Positions 28,784 through 37,344 of a DNA stretch of 64,000 nt are shown here, piece by piece. Position 1 is the stretch's first letter. Every line of letters starts with the position of its first letter. The DNA is from CAVTJL01 sp963735065. Lineage in GTDB: Bacteria > Pseudomonadota > Alphaproteobacteria > Geminicoccales > Geminicoccaceae. The stretch is from positions 1,488,001 to 1,552,000 of the forward strand of contig CAVTJL010000004.1 of assembly GCA_963735065.1 (NCBI GenBank). The letters are read 5' to 3'. The notes below the pieces were generated by a model. It had not been told where the DNA came from and made no database searches. It was given only the letters and a program-made list of their open reading frames with translations. The position numbers and the translations under genes were made by a program.

Positions 28784-29858
28784 GCTCGAGCGCCGGCCGG
28801 CGCCGTCGCGGGCGATGCTGTGGTCGACGCCGCTGCTCGCCGTGGCCCTCACCGTGCTCACCGGCGCCGTGCTCTTCATGGTGATGGGCTACAGCCCCGG
28901 CGCCGCGCTCTGGAGCTTCTTCATCTCGCCGCTCAGCACCAGCTACGGGCTGGCCGAGCTGGCGCTCAAGGCGACGCCCCTGATGCTGATCGGTGCCGGC
29001 CTCGCCGTCGGCTTCAGGGCCGGTGTGTGGAACATCGGCGCCGAGGGGCAGCTCGTGCTGGGGGCGCTGCTCGGCGGGACGCTGGGCGTGTGGTTCTACG
29101 ACAGCGCGAGCCCGCTCCTGCTGCCGGCCATGTGCGTGCTCGGTGTCCTGGGCGGGATGCTCTGGGCCGCCATCCCGGCCTTCTTGAAGGTCCGCTGGGA
29201 CGTCAACGAGATCCTGACCAGCCTGATGCTGACCTATGTGGCGCAGCTCCTGCTGAGCGCTCTCGTCTATGGCCCGCTCAAGGACCCCACGGCCTACAAC
29301 TTCCCGCAGAGCCGCTTTTTCTCCGATGCCGGGACGTTGCCCATCCTGATCGAGGGCACGCGGCTGCATGTGGGCTTCATCGTGACACTCGTCATCGTGG
29401 GCGCTCTATGGGTGCTCATGTCGCGCACCATCTTCGGCTTCGAGATCAAGGTGCTGGGAGCGGCACCGCAGGCGGCGGCCTTCGCCGGCTTCAGCCGCAA
29501 GCGCATGATCTGGCTGTCGCTGCTGCTGAGCGGCGGCCTTTCCGGTCTCGCCGGCCTGTTCGAGGTGGCGGGCCCGATCGGCCAGCTCGTGCCCAACGTC
29601 TCGCCAGGCTACGGCTTCACGGCCATCATCGTGGCCTTCCTCGGCCGGCTGCATCCACTGGGCATCATCGGCGCCGCCTTCCTCATGGCCCTGTCCTTCA
29701 TCGGCGGCGAGAACGCCCAGGTGCAGGTCGGCATGCCGCAGGCGGTGACGGGGGTCTTCCAGGGCCTGCTGCTGTTCTGGGTGCTGGCCTGCGACGTCCT
29801 CATCACCTACCGCATCATCGTCGGCGCACGCCCGACGATGGCCACCCAGCAGGGCTGA
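28776..29858 (+). CDS. ABC transporter permease, BMP-family (YufP-like)
   Basis: A 360-residue membrane protein overlapping the ATPase gene by eight bases. It has around ten hydrophobic segments and the BPD_transp_2 family motifs: ATPLMLIGAGLAVGFRAGVWNIGAEGQ near the N-terminus and NVSPGYGFTAIIVAFLGRLHPLGI towards the C-terminus. It pairs with the next permease in the heterodimeric pore of BMP/nucleoside ABC importers. Confidence 0.92.
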   Translation: MLRLERRPAPSRAMLWSTPLLAVALTVLTGAVLFMVMGYSPGAALWSFFISPLSTSYGLAELALKATPLMLIGAGLAVGFRAGVWNIGAEGQLVLGALLGGTLGVWFYDSASPLLLPAMCVLGVLGGMLWAAIPAFLKVRWDVNEILTSLMLTYVAQLLLSALVYGPLKDPTAYNFPQSRFFSDAGTLPILIEGTRLHVGFIVTLVIVGALWVLMSRTIFGFEIKVLGAAPQAAAFAGFSRKRMIWLSLLLSGGLSGLAGLFEVAGPIGQLVPNVSPGYGFTAIIVAFLGRLHPLGIIGAAFLMALSFIGGENAQVQVGMPQAVTGVFQGLLLFWVLACDVLITYRIIVGARPTMATQQG

Positions 29859-29862
29859 GACC

Positions 29863-30786
29863 TTGGACCAGATCAGTGCCAGCCTCCTCACCGTCGTCGC
29901 CGCCGCCACCCCCCTCCTGCTGGCAGCGCTGGGCGAGCTCGTCGTCGAGCGGGCGGGCGTGCTGAACCTCGGCATCGAGGGCATGATGCTGGGTGGTGCG
30001 GTGATCGGCTTCGCCACGACGCTGCTTACCGGCAGCGGCACGCTCGGCATCGCCGCGGCGGCGCTGGCCGGCGCCATCATGGCGCTGCTTTTCGCCGTGC
30101 TCACCCTGACGCTGCTGGCCAACCAGGTGGCGACCGGGCTTGCCCTCACCATCTTCGGGATCGGCCTCAGCGCGCTGGTCGGCGCCGGCTTCGTCGGGAC
30201 ACCGGTGCCGCGCCTGCCGCGCCTCGACATCCCGGGCCTGAGCGAGATCCCGCTCATCGGGCCTCTCGTCTTCGGCCAGGACGCGCTGGTCTATCTCTCC
30301 TGGGCGCTCACCGTCGCCATCGCCTTCTTTCTTGCGCGCACCCGTGCCGGGATGATCCTCCGCGCGGTCGGCGAGAACCACGAGGCGGCGCACGCCATCG
30401 GCTATCCCGTGATCCGCATCCGCTACATGGCCGTGATGTTCGGCGGTGCCATGAGCGGGCTCGCCGGTGCCTATCTCTCGCTCGCCTACACGCCCATGTG
30501 GGTCGAGCAGATGACGGCCGGACGCGGCTGGATCGCGCTGGCGCTCGTCGTCTTCGCCGCCTGGCGGCCCTGGCGGCTCGTGATCGGCGCCTATCTCTTC
30601 GGCGGGGTCACGATCCTGCAGCTCTTCGCCCAGACGACAGGAGCCATCCACGTCCCCGCCCAGGTCATGTCGATGCTGCCCTACCTCGCGACGATCCTTG
30701 TCCTCGTCCTGATCTCGGCCGGGCCCTGGAAGGGTCGCCTCAACGCGCCGGCCTGCCTCGGGCAGCCCTTCCGGCCGACGGTCTGA
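29863..30786 (+). CDS. ABC transporter permease, BMP-family (YufQ-like)
   Basis: A 307-residue membrane protein starting at a TTG (29863) four bases after the previous stop, giving (M)DQISASLLTVV. The conserved ATPLLLAALGELVVERAGVLNLGIEGMML motif of the second BMP permease is present, as is GENHEAAHAIGYPVIRIRYMAVMFGGAMSGLAGAYLS (quoted parts are interrupted by no gap; family loop near residues 165-205). It completes the ATPase-permease-permease set; the binding protein is separated from it by an oppositely oriented gene. Confidence 0.9.
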   Translation: MDQISASLLTVVAAATPLLLAALGELVVERAGVLNLGIEGMMLGGAVIGFATTLLTGSGTLGIAAAALAGAIMALLFAVLTLTLLANQVATGLALTIFGIGLSALVGAGFVGTPVPRLPRLDIPGLSEIPLIGPLVFGQDALVYLSWALTVAIAFFLARTRAGMILRAVGENHEAAHAIGYPVIRIRYMAVMFGGAMSGLAGAYLSLAYTPMWVEQMTAGRGWIALALVVFAAWRPWRLVIGAYLFGGVTILQLFAQTTGAIHVPAQVMSMLPYLATILVLVLISAGPWKGRLNAPACLGQPFRPTV

Positions 30787-30789
30787 CCG

Positions 30790-30807
30790 CCGGTCCGGAA
30801 GGACCGG
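30790..30807. terminator. Hairpin between convergent genes
   Basis: CCGGTCC-GGAA-GGACCGG forms a perfect 7-base-pair stem closed by a tetraloop, in the 27 bases between the permease stop and the converging binding-protein stop. There is no T-run on either side, so it is either a weak bidirectional terminator or a 3'-end-stabilising hairpin. Confidence 0.5.
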
Positions 30808-30813
30808 GACGCC

Positions 30814-31934
30814 TCACTTGCCGGCGACGCCCCAGATCTCGAGATAGTGCTCCTTGTAGCCGCTGCTCGGGATGAAGGTGTTCTTGTCGCCGCCTTCGGA
30901 GTCGACATTGTCGTGCGTGACGAGGAAGGGCGGCTGGAGGAAGCCGCTCGGCGGCTGCTTGTGGAAGGCCCGGTTGAACTCGTCGATCGCCTGGTAGGCC
31001 TGGAGCTCGAAGGGCTCGGAGACGGTGACCGTCTGATAGGCGTCGCCCTCGCGGATGCGGTCATAGGCCGAGCGGTTGCCGTCGGCGCCGACCAGCTTGA
31101 CCGAGTCCGGGTCCACGCCACCGGCACGAAGCGCAGGCACCGCGAAGTCGAAATCATTGTCGCCCACAGACGTCACGTAGAGCGGCAGACCAAAACGCTG
31201 GACCCAGCTCGTGGTCAGCGCCGGCATGCGCTCGGCCGCCTGCGAGGCCGGGAAGTTCACATAGTCCAGGACCTTGCAGCCGCTGCAGCTCTCGATGCGC
31301 TTGCGGGTGGCGTCGATTTGGTCTGGGCGATCGCATACTCGTTGTGGGTGATCACGACGACGCGGGCCTTGCCGTCCGAATCGGCGATGGCCCAGTCGGC
31401 CTCGGCCTGGCCGATCTCGACCGGATCCTGGCTGATGTTGACGAAGAGATGGAGATCGGGATGCGGCCCCGGGTCGGCCGCCGCATGCAGGCCGATGAAG
31501 ACGACCCCCTTGGCCACGCCCGCCTCGATCGGCGCCTGGAGGCTGGCGGCATCGGCGCACATGGCCACACCATCCGGGTTGAGGGCGATGCCCTGGTTCA
31601 TGCCCTCGACCCAGCCCGTGGGGCTGCCGTGGCCATCGATGACGGTGACGGTCCAGCCGATCTTCTCGGCCGCCTCCTTCATGTAGACGCCATAGAGACG
31701 GCAGATGTCGTTCTGCTCGTCGCCCGAGAGGTAGGCGATCTTCTTGCCCGGCTCCGGCTTGGGCGCCGAGGTGGGCCCGGTCCAGACATCCTGCGGGCCG
31801 GTGACCTTGGCGATCGTCGCCTTGGCCGCGGCCACCATGTCCTCGGCCCGCGCCGCGGATGGGCCAAGCGCCGTCGCGGCGGAGAGGCCCAAGGCCGTAC
31901 CAAGGCACAGCCCGGTCAGAAGCTTGTGGCTCAC
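30814..31934 (-). pseudogene. Sugar-type ABC transporter substrate-binding protein (RbsB-like), frameshifted
   Basis: From the GTG at 31934 (GGGAG upstream) the frame encodes a Sec signal peptide ending ARAED. A class I periplasmic-binding fold follows with KIAYLSGDEQNDICRLYGVYMKE, NQGIALNPDGVAMCA and VVITHNEYAIAQTK. The next frame then continues IDATRKRIESCSGCKVLDYV, YVTSVGDNDFDFAVPALRA, KLVGADGNRSAYDRI to a stop at 30814. Restoring one A to the run at 31317-31319 joins them. Corrected length is about 373 residues. It faces the ABC permeases and has no transporter partner on its own strand. The shift may be a sequencing error. Confidence 0.85.
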
Positions 31935-32163
31935 CCTTTGTCTCCCTGATTGCGGGCTCCGTGCGGCGGGCGCGATGACGCCGCCATGGCCGGCCCCGTG
32001 CTTTCGGGCCATTGTGCAGTCTACTGGTCTGACAGGTCAATCGACTCCGATAGGGCCGCCCGGCGCCGACAGGCTTCCGCGATGCAGCGTGCCGCGATAT
32101 GACTGACCCATGACCGGCACCGGACGCCGTCCGCCCGCCACCCTCAATCGGGGAAAGAGCTCG

Positions 32164-33255
32164 ATGAGCCAACTCGTCCTCAGCCGCCGTGGGCTGCTCG
32201 GCGCGGCCGCAGCCTCGGGTGCCCTCTCGCTCGCTGGCCGAGACGCCAAAGCAGCCGACAAGCTCAAGGCCGCCTGGATCTATGTCGGCCCGATCGGCGA
32301 CTACGGTTACAGCTACCAGCACAATCAAGGACGCCTGGCCGTCGACAAGGCGATGGGTGACCAGGTGACGACGAGCTTCGTCGAGAAGGTGCCGGAAGGT
32401 CCCGACGCCGAGCGCGTGCTGCGTCAGCTGGCGACGAGCGGCAACGAGCTCATCTTCGCCACCTCGTTCGGCTTCATGGATTCGGTGATCCGCGTCGCAA
32501 GGCAGTTCCCGAAGATAAAGTTCGAGCACGCCACGGGCTACAAGCAGGCGAAGAACGTCAGCATCTACAATGCCCGCTTCTACGAGGGCCGCGCCGTCAT
32601 CGGCAACATGGCCGGCCACATCACCAAGTCCGGAACGGTGGGCTACATCGTCTCCTTCCCGATCCCCGAGGTCGTGATGGGCGTCAACAGCTTCATCCTC
32701 GCGGCCCAGAAGGTGCGCCCCGACATCAAGGTGAAGCTGGTCTGGGTCAACAGCTGGTACGACCCGGGCAAGGAGGCGGACGCGGCCAAGGTGCTGATCG
32801 ACCAGGGGGCGGACGTGATCGCCCAGCACACCAACTCGCCGGCGGCGCTGCAGGTGGCGCAGGAGCGTGGCGTGGTGGGCTTCGGCCAGTCCTCCGATAT
32901 GCACAAGTTCGCGCCCGAGGCCCAGCTCACCGCCATCGTCGACGACTGGGCGCCCTATTACTTGCAGCGCTGCAAGGACGCGCTCGCGGGCACCTGGAAG
33001 TCCGAGAACATCTGGTGGGGCCTCAAGCAGGGGATGGTCGAGATCGCCCCCTACGGCCCCAAGGTGACACCCGAGGTCGCGGCCTCGGCGGACAAGGTCA
33101 AGGCCGACATCATCGCCGGCACGCTCCATCCCTTCACCGGCCCGATCAAGGACCAGAAGGGCAACCTTCAGGTGCCGGCAGGCCAGCACGCGACGGACGA
33201 GCAGATGCTCAAGATGGACTGGTGGGTGCCGGGGGTCGAGGGCCAGCTCAGCTAG
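32164..33255 (+). CDS. BMP family ABC transporter substrate-binding protein
   Basis: 363 residues from the ATG at 32164. The N-terminus LVLSRRGLLGAAAASGAL is a twin-arginine-like signal peptide ending near DAKAADK. The mature part has the BMP/PnrA pattern AAWIYVGPIGDYGYSYQHNQGR, EGRAVIGNMAGHITKSGTVGYI, and VGFGQSSDMHKFAP. BMP proteins bind nucleosides, purines or related ligands. It is probably the binding protein of the ATPase-permease set at 27.2-30.8 kb. It is followed by a stable hairpin. Confidence 0.93.
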   Translation: MSQLVLSRRGLLGAAAASGALSLAGRDAKAADKLKAAWIYVGPIGDYGYSYQHNQGRLAVDKAMGDQVTTSFVEKVPEGPDAERVLRQLATSGNELIFATSFGFMDSVIRVARQFPKIKFEHATGYKQAKNVSIYNARFYEGRAVIGNMAGHITKSGTVGYIVSFPIPEVVMGVNSFILAAQKVRPDIKVKLVWVNSWYDPGKEADAAKVLIDQGADVIAQHTNSPAALQVAQERGVVGFGQSSDMHKFAPEAQLTAIVDDWAPYYLQRCKDALAGTWKSENIWWGLKQGMVEIAPYGPKVTPEVAASADKVKADIIAGTLHPFTGPIKDQKGNLQVPAGQHATDEQMLKMDWWVPGVEGQLS

Positions 33256-33277
33256 GGCGCCGATCGGGCCCGGCAGG

Positions 33278-33307
33278 GCGAGCGCCGCGGGCCCCCGCCG
33301 CGCTCGC
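33278..33307 (+). terminator. Hairpin after BMP binding-protein gene
   Basis: GCGAGCG and CGCTCGC form the outer 7 pairs, with an inner GCGGG/CCCGC stem. It lies 22 bases after the stop codon of the binding-protein gene. No clear T-run follows, so it may act as an intrinsic terminator of the GC-rich kind or as a 3' stabiliser. Confidence 0.4.
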
Positions 33308-33381
33308 TGGACTGGGCCGGCGGGCGCTCTATTCTGCTCCTCCTGATCGGCTCGTGCGGCCAAGGAAGCGGTGGAGGGCGG

Positions 33382-33831
33382 ATGATGACGGCGCGTCTGG
33401 TCATAGGGTTCCTCGCCGGGTTCCTGTCGGTGCCCATCTTCCAGCAGGGGCTCTTGGCCCTGTTGCATGCCGCGGGCGTCGTCCCCAGCCCGGCCTGGCC
33501 CATGGAGCCCACTGGGCCCTTCGGTGTGCCCAAGACCCTCGACTACGCGTTCTGGGGCGGCGTCTGGGGCATGGTCTATGCGCTGATCGAGCCCCGCCTC
33601 GTGCCGCGCCTCGGCGTCTGGCTCTCCGGGCTTCTGTTCGGCGCGATCGGGCCGGTGCTGGTGCTTCTCTTCGTCGTGATCCCGCTCAAGGGCGGGCCGA
33701 TGGGTGGCGGCTTTCCTTTTCCCGTTCTCCTCCTCATCGTCGTCGTGCACGCGGTCTTCGGCCTCGGCACGGCGTTCTTCTTCTGGCTCGGCAGCCGCAT
33801 GGGCGGGGCCCGCGCGACGGCGGCTCCATGA
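33382..33831 (+). CDS. Small multi-pass membrane protein of unknown function
   Basis: 149 residues with four hydrophobic segments (about residues 5-30, 55-75, 78-102 and 115-140) and a short proline/glycine-rich loop containing WPMEPTGPFGVPKTLDYAFWGG. I do not recognise a named family. The ATG follows GGAGGGCGG. It is 15 bases upstream of the S41-like gene on the same strand and may be cotranscribed with it. Confidence 0.75.
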   Translation: MMTARLVIGFLAGFLSVPIFQQGLLALLHAAGVVPSPAWPMEPTGPFGVPKTLDYAFWGGVWGMVYALIEPRLVPRLGVWLSGLLFGAIGPVLVLLFVVIPLKGGPMGGGFPFPVLLLIVVVHAVFGLGTAFFFWLGSRMGGARATAAP

Positions 33832-33846
33832 GCCGCTGAGGCGGCA

Positions 33847-35415
33847 TTGGCGCGCTCTGCGAGCGCCCGCGAGCGGCCCTGGGCCACGGGTTCCGGCGGG
33901 CCCGCCGCCGGTCTGCTCATCCTTCTCGGTGCGGCCTGCGCCTGGGTCGGTCCGGCCGCCGCCGGCGAGGAGCGCGCGGGCCTTCTGACGCTGGCACTGG
34001 CCAGCCCCGCGCAGCTCGACCTCCCCATCGAGGTCCGGCATGTGGCGCCGACGGAGCAGCGCAGGCTCGTGACGTCGGCCGTGGTGCGGGATGGGCCGAC
34101 GGTGGAGGCGCGGATCCTGGGCCTCCTCCCGGTTGGCGCCGTCGTCGACGTCGACGCCCGCACGGCCGATGCCCTCTTTCTCCATGTGAGGCCGGCGGAC
34201 CGGGCCGTACCGGCGGGCTGGATCTGGGCACCGCTCGTGGGCCAGGCCGGCTTCCTCCACGGCGCCGACGAGGAGCCGGCCAAGGCGCCCAACTCCGCGC
34301 CCGCGGATGACGCCCCGCCCCGCATGGCCGGCGACCTCAAGCGCTACCGCCAGCATTTCCATGCCGTCCTCGCCAGCCGCGGCCTCGACCCGCTGGGCCG
34401 GGACAGCGCCGCGGCGATCGGTGCCTTCCGCGATCTCGTGCGGCGGGTGCGCGAGAGCTATGTGCGCCCGATCGATGTCACCGCGTTCATCGACGCGGCG
34501 ATCAAGGGGCTCGACGTGCCGCCGCCACCGCCCGGCGAGGTGGCGGGCTCGCCCAGGGAGCTGATGCTCGCATCGGTGCGGACGGCGCTGGCCGGGCTCG
34601 ACGGCCAGTCGACGATCGTGACGTCCGAGGCGCTGGAGACGATCGAGGCGCCGGTTCCGCCCGACGACAGCAAGGACGCGCAGACCCCCGCGGAGAGCGA
34701 GCCGGACAACGACGGCACGCAGGACATGGTCCTGATGCAGCTCCACTTCTTCCGCGCCGGGGTCGCGGCCGAGGCACGGGACATTATCGAGCGCCGGCTG
34801 GCGCTGGCAGAGAGCCACGGGCACGCCATCCATGCCATCATCGTCGATCTCCGCGGCAATCCGGGCGGCCGCCTCAAGGAGGCGCTCGACTTCGTCGACC
34901 TCTTCATCGACGGGGGCGAGCTGGGCCGCATCGTGACCGACCGGCCCGGCCGCTACGAGCGCCTCAGCCTCACCGCAGGGGAGCTCCTCGCGGGCGTGCC
35001 GATGCTCGTGCTGGTCGACGGCAGCACGGACGCCGTGGCGGAGCTCGCCGCCGGCGCCCTGCAGCTCTCCGGACGCGCCCTGCTCGTGGGCCAGGCGACG
35101 GGCGGCATGGCCACCGTCCAGACCGTCTCGGGCCTGGTCGGCGGCGGCGCCCTCAGCCTGACCACGGGCGAGCTCACGCTCGCCGGCGGCCGGCGCTTCG
35201 CCTGCGTCGGGCTGACGCCGGACATCCGCACGGGGCGCGCCGGCATTCCCCTCGGCGCGCTCGGCGACAGAAGCGCCGGATGCGCCGATGCCGCCTCGCT
35301 CCTGTTCCCCGAGCGGCGGAGCTGCCCCGTTCCGGGGGCCTCCATGCGGGACGATCCCTTCCGCTGCGCGATGCGGGCCCTTGCCACCTTCGTGCTGGCC
35401 CCGCCGGACCACTGA
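33847..35415 (+). CDS. S41-family peptidase-like protein, probably catalytically inactive
   Basis: 522 residues. A signal/anchor segment (about 20-40, GLLILLGAACAWVGPAAAG) is followed by a probable SH3-like segment (VVRDGPTVEARILGLLPVGAVVDV, about 80-105). The C-terminal half has the tail-specific protease core: AIIVDLRGNPGGRLKEALDFVDLFI, then GSTDAVAELAAGALQLSGRALLVGQATGG. Where active S41 enzymes have the catalytic serine (SASxxE) this protein has D-A-V-A-E (395-399), and the dyad lysine position is Met421. It looks like a pseudoprotease exported to the periplasm. A TTG at 33847 is the assumed start; other starts nearby are possible. Confidence 0.75.
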   Translation: MARSASARERPWATGSGGPAAGLLILLGAACAWVGPAAAGEERAGLLTLALASPAQLDLPIEVRHVAPTEQRRLVTSAVVRDGPTVEARILGLLPVGAVVDVDARTADALFLHVRPADRAVPAGWIWAPLVGQAGFLHGADEEPAKAPNSAPADDAPPRMAGDLKRYRQHFHAVLASRGLDPLGRDSAAAIGAFRDLVRRVRESYVRPIDVTAFIDAAIKGLDVPPPPPGEVAGSPRELMLASVRTALAGLDGQSTIVTSEALETIEAPVPPDDSKDAQTPAESEPDNDGTQDMVLMQLHFFRAGVAAEARDIIERRLALAESHGHAIHAIIVDLRGNPGGRLKEALDFVDLFIDGGELGRIVTDRPGRYERLSLTAGELLAGVPMLVLVDGSTDAVAELAAGALQLSGRALLVGQATGGMATVQTVSGLVGGGALSLTTGELTLAGGRRFACVGLTPDIRTGRAGIPLGALGDRSAGCADAASLLFPERRSCPVPGASMRDDPFRCAMRALATFVLAPPDH

Positions 35416-35480
35416 TCGGCAAGGCCGCTCCGGCGCTCGCCCGGCGGCCTGGGTCCTGATAAAAGGGATGGGCGCCAAAA

Positions 35481-35597
35481 GGCCGAGGGCGGCTCGGCCG
35501 AGCGCCGGACCCGGGCGATCCGCATGCCCCGCATCCTGGCAGGAACCTGTCGCCGCGACAGGCGGGAGCGCCTGCAGCGCTACAGAAGCGCTGCAGG
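35481..35597 (+). other. Cluster of three hairpins in a 276-base intergenic region
   Basis: Three perfect inverted repeats follow one another: GGCCGAG/CTCGGCC (35481-35499), CCTGTCG/CGACAGG with a 3-base loop (35546-35562), and CCTGCAGCGCT/AGCGCTGCAGG with a 5-base loop (35571-35597). The last has 11 pairs. They lie between the S41-like gene and the alpha/beta hydrolase, ending 94 bases before its ATG. They could terminate the upstream gene or form a structured leader. No coding ORF is convincing here. Confidence 0.55.
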
Positions 35598-35691
35598 GCA
35601 CACCACCTCGTCCATCGAGCGGTGGCGAGCGTGGGCATGAGCCATCCTTCGATCCCACCCAACAGTCCGCCGAGTCAACAAAGGAGCAAAG

Positions 35692-36513
35692 ATGCCGACG
35701 ATCACGACCAAGGACGGGACGACGATCTACTACAAGGACTGGGGCACGGGTCAGCCCGTGGTCTTCAGCCATGGCTGGCCGCTGAGCGCCGATGCCTTCG
35801 AGGACCAGATGTTTTTTCTGGCCTCCAAGGGCTATCGCTGCATCGCCCACGACCGCCGCGGGCACGGCCGCTCGAGCCAGCCCTGGCAGGGCAACGACCT
35901 CGACACCTACGCCGACGACCTGGCCGAGCTGACGAAGGCGCTCGACCTCGAGGACGCGGTCCATGTGGGCCATTCGACCGGCGGCGGCGAGGTTGCCCGC
36001 TACATCGGCCGGCACGGCACGAGCCGCGTCGCCAAGGCGGTGCTGATCGGCGCCATCCCGCCGCTGATGCTCAAGACCGCGGCCAATCCGGGCGGGCTGC
36101 CGATCGACGTGTTCGACGGGCTCCGCAAGAGCGTGCAGGCCGACCGCTCGCAGTTCTGGACCGACCTCAGCCTGCCCTTCTACGGCTACAACCGGCCGGG
36201 CGCCAAGGTCTCGGAAGGCGTGCGCCAGTCCTTCTGGCTGCAGGGCATGATGGCCGGTTTCCCCGCCTCCTATTTCTGCATCAAGGCCTTCTCCGAGACG
36301 GATCTGACCGAGGACCTCAAGAAGATCGACGTGCCCACCCTGATCCTGCACGGCGACGACGACCAGATCGTGCCGATCGGCGCCTCGGCCATGCTGTCGT
36401 CGAAGCTCGTCAAGGACGCGCAGCTCAAGGTCTATGAGGGCGCCCCGCACGGCATGTGCACGACGCTGAAGGACCGGGTGAACGAGGACCTGCTGGCCTT
36501 CATCAAAGGCTGA
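35692..36513 (+). CDS. Alpha/beta hydrolase (non-heme chloroperoxidase-like)
   Basis: 273 residues. The alpha/beta-hydrolase core shows SHGWPLSADAF (oxyanion), DRRGHGRSSQPW, nucleophile elbow GHSTGGGEVARYIGRHG (Ser95), acid in LHGDDDQIVP and His253 in GAPHGM. The HSTGGG motif and DRRGHGRS are typical of cofactor-free haloperoxidase/esterase-like enzymes. AAAGGAG precedes the ATG. A secreted form is unlikely, as there is no signal peptide. It is followed by dps, which suggests a stationary-phase or oxidative-stress setting, though the true substrate is unknown. Confidence 0.92.
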   Translation: MPTITTKDGTTIYYKDWGTGQPVVFSHGWPLSADAFEDQMFFLASKGYRCIAHDRRGHGRSSQPWQGNDLDTYADDLAELTKALDLEDAVHVGHSTGGGEVARYIGRHGTSRVAKAVLIGAIPPLMLKTAANPGGLPIDVFDGLRKSVQADRSQFWTDLSLPFYGYNRPGAKVSEGVRQSFWLQGMMAGFPASYFCIKAFSETDLTEDLKKIDVPTLILHGDDDQIVPIGASAMLSSKLVKDAQLKVYEGAPHGMCTTLKDRVNEDLLAFIKG

Positions 36514-36628
36514 GCGGCGCGGCTGGAACGTTCGCTCCGACAGAGCCGTTTCTCTCGCGCTGCCGGAATGCCGCTCGCGGCCCAGCACGCGGGAGAGATC
36601 GGGCGACCCCCCAGCCATCGACAGGGCT

Positions 36629-36663
36629 AAGCGTCGGCAGGCCCGGCAGGCCTTCCGACGCTT
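36629..36663 (+). other. Inverted repeat upstream of dps
   Basis: AAGCGTCGG and CCGACGCTT form a 9-pair stem with a 17-base GC-rich loop. It ends 27 bases before the dps start codon, in the 177-base gap after the hydrolase gene. It may terminate the hydrolase transcript or shape the dps leader. Confidence 0.45.
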
Positions 36664-36690
36664 CAGCAAGGGCATGAGGAGAAAAGGATC

Positions 36691-37203
36691 ATGACTGCCA
36701 GCGAGGCCAAGGGGCGGCGCATGGCGCCGCTCGCGACGCCCACCGGTCTTGGCGCCAACGCCGCCAAGGACGTGGCCGCAGCGCTCAACACGCTGCTCGC
36801 CGACATCTTTGCGCTTTACCTGAAGACCAAGAACTTCCATTGGCACGTGTCCGGGCCGCACTTCCGCGACTATCACCTGATGCTGGACGAGCAGGGTGCC
36901 GAGCTGCTGGCCATGACCGATGATGCGGCCGAGCGGGTGCGCAAGCTGGGCCAGACGACGCTGCGCTCGATCGGCCAGATCGCCAGGCTGCAGCGCGTCG
37001 CCGACAACGATGCGGACTTCGTCTCGGCCGAGGACATGCTGGCCGAGCTGCGCGAGGACAACATGGCGCTGGCCGCGCGCATGCGCGAGACGCACGATGT
37101 GTGCGACGAGCATGGCGACGTCGCGACCGCGAGCCTGCTCGAGAACTGGATCGACCAGACCGAGAAGCGCATCTGGTTCCTGTTCGAGGCCGGCCGCCGA
37201 TAG
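36691..37203 (+). CDS. dps: DNA starvation/stationary phase protection protein Dps
   Basis: 170 residues of the ferritin-like Dps family. The ferroxidase ligands are spaced as expected: His50 in KNFHWHVSG, His62 and Asp66 in FRDYHLMLDEQG. The C-terminal helix motif DVATASLLENWIDQTEKRIWFL matches the dodecamer interface. The N-terminal tail (TASEAKGRRMAPLATP) carries a few basic residues that could contact DNA. AGGAG lies upstream of the ATG. It oxidises and stores iron with hydrogen peroxide and protects DNA. Confidence 0.95.
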   Translation: MTASEAKGRRMAPLATPTGLGANAAKDVAAALNTLLADIFALYLKTKNFHWHVSGPHFRDYHLMLDEQGAELLAMTDDAAERVRKLGQTTLRSIGQIARLQRVADNDADFVSAEDMLAELREDNMALAARMRETHDVCDEHGDVATASLLENWIDQTEKRIWFLFEAGRR

Positions 37204-37215
37204 CCCAGACATACG

Positions 37216-37239
37216 GGGCCGGGCCCATGTGTCCGGCCC
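37216..37239. terminator. Hairpin after dps (convergent intergenic)
   Basis: GGGCCGG and CCGGCCC form a 7-pair stem with a 10-base loop, 12 bases after the dps stop. The 141-base gap to the convergent ABC gene holds nothing else obvious apart from an AT-rich stretch (ATAATACACCTTTTC) near 37319-37333. Confidence 0.4.
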
Positions 37240-37344
37240 ACTCCCGGCCTCCCCTCACCACGAGCTTTCGGGCTGCAAGCTCTCGTGAGAGGTCTCGGGG
37301 CGTCACGAATGTTCTAGGATAATACACCTTTTCTCGGACCGTTG

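Noticed and set aside
30814..37212. A 2132-codon open frame on the minus strand
   Set aside because: It lies antisense to several well-supported genes (BMP binding protein, S41-like, hydrolase, dps). Only its last part, the C-terminus of the RbsB-like protein, is real. GC-rich DNA with strong codon bias leaves such antisense frames open.
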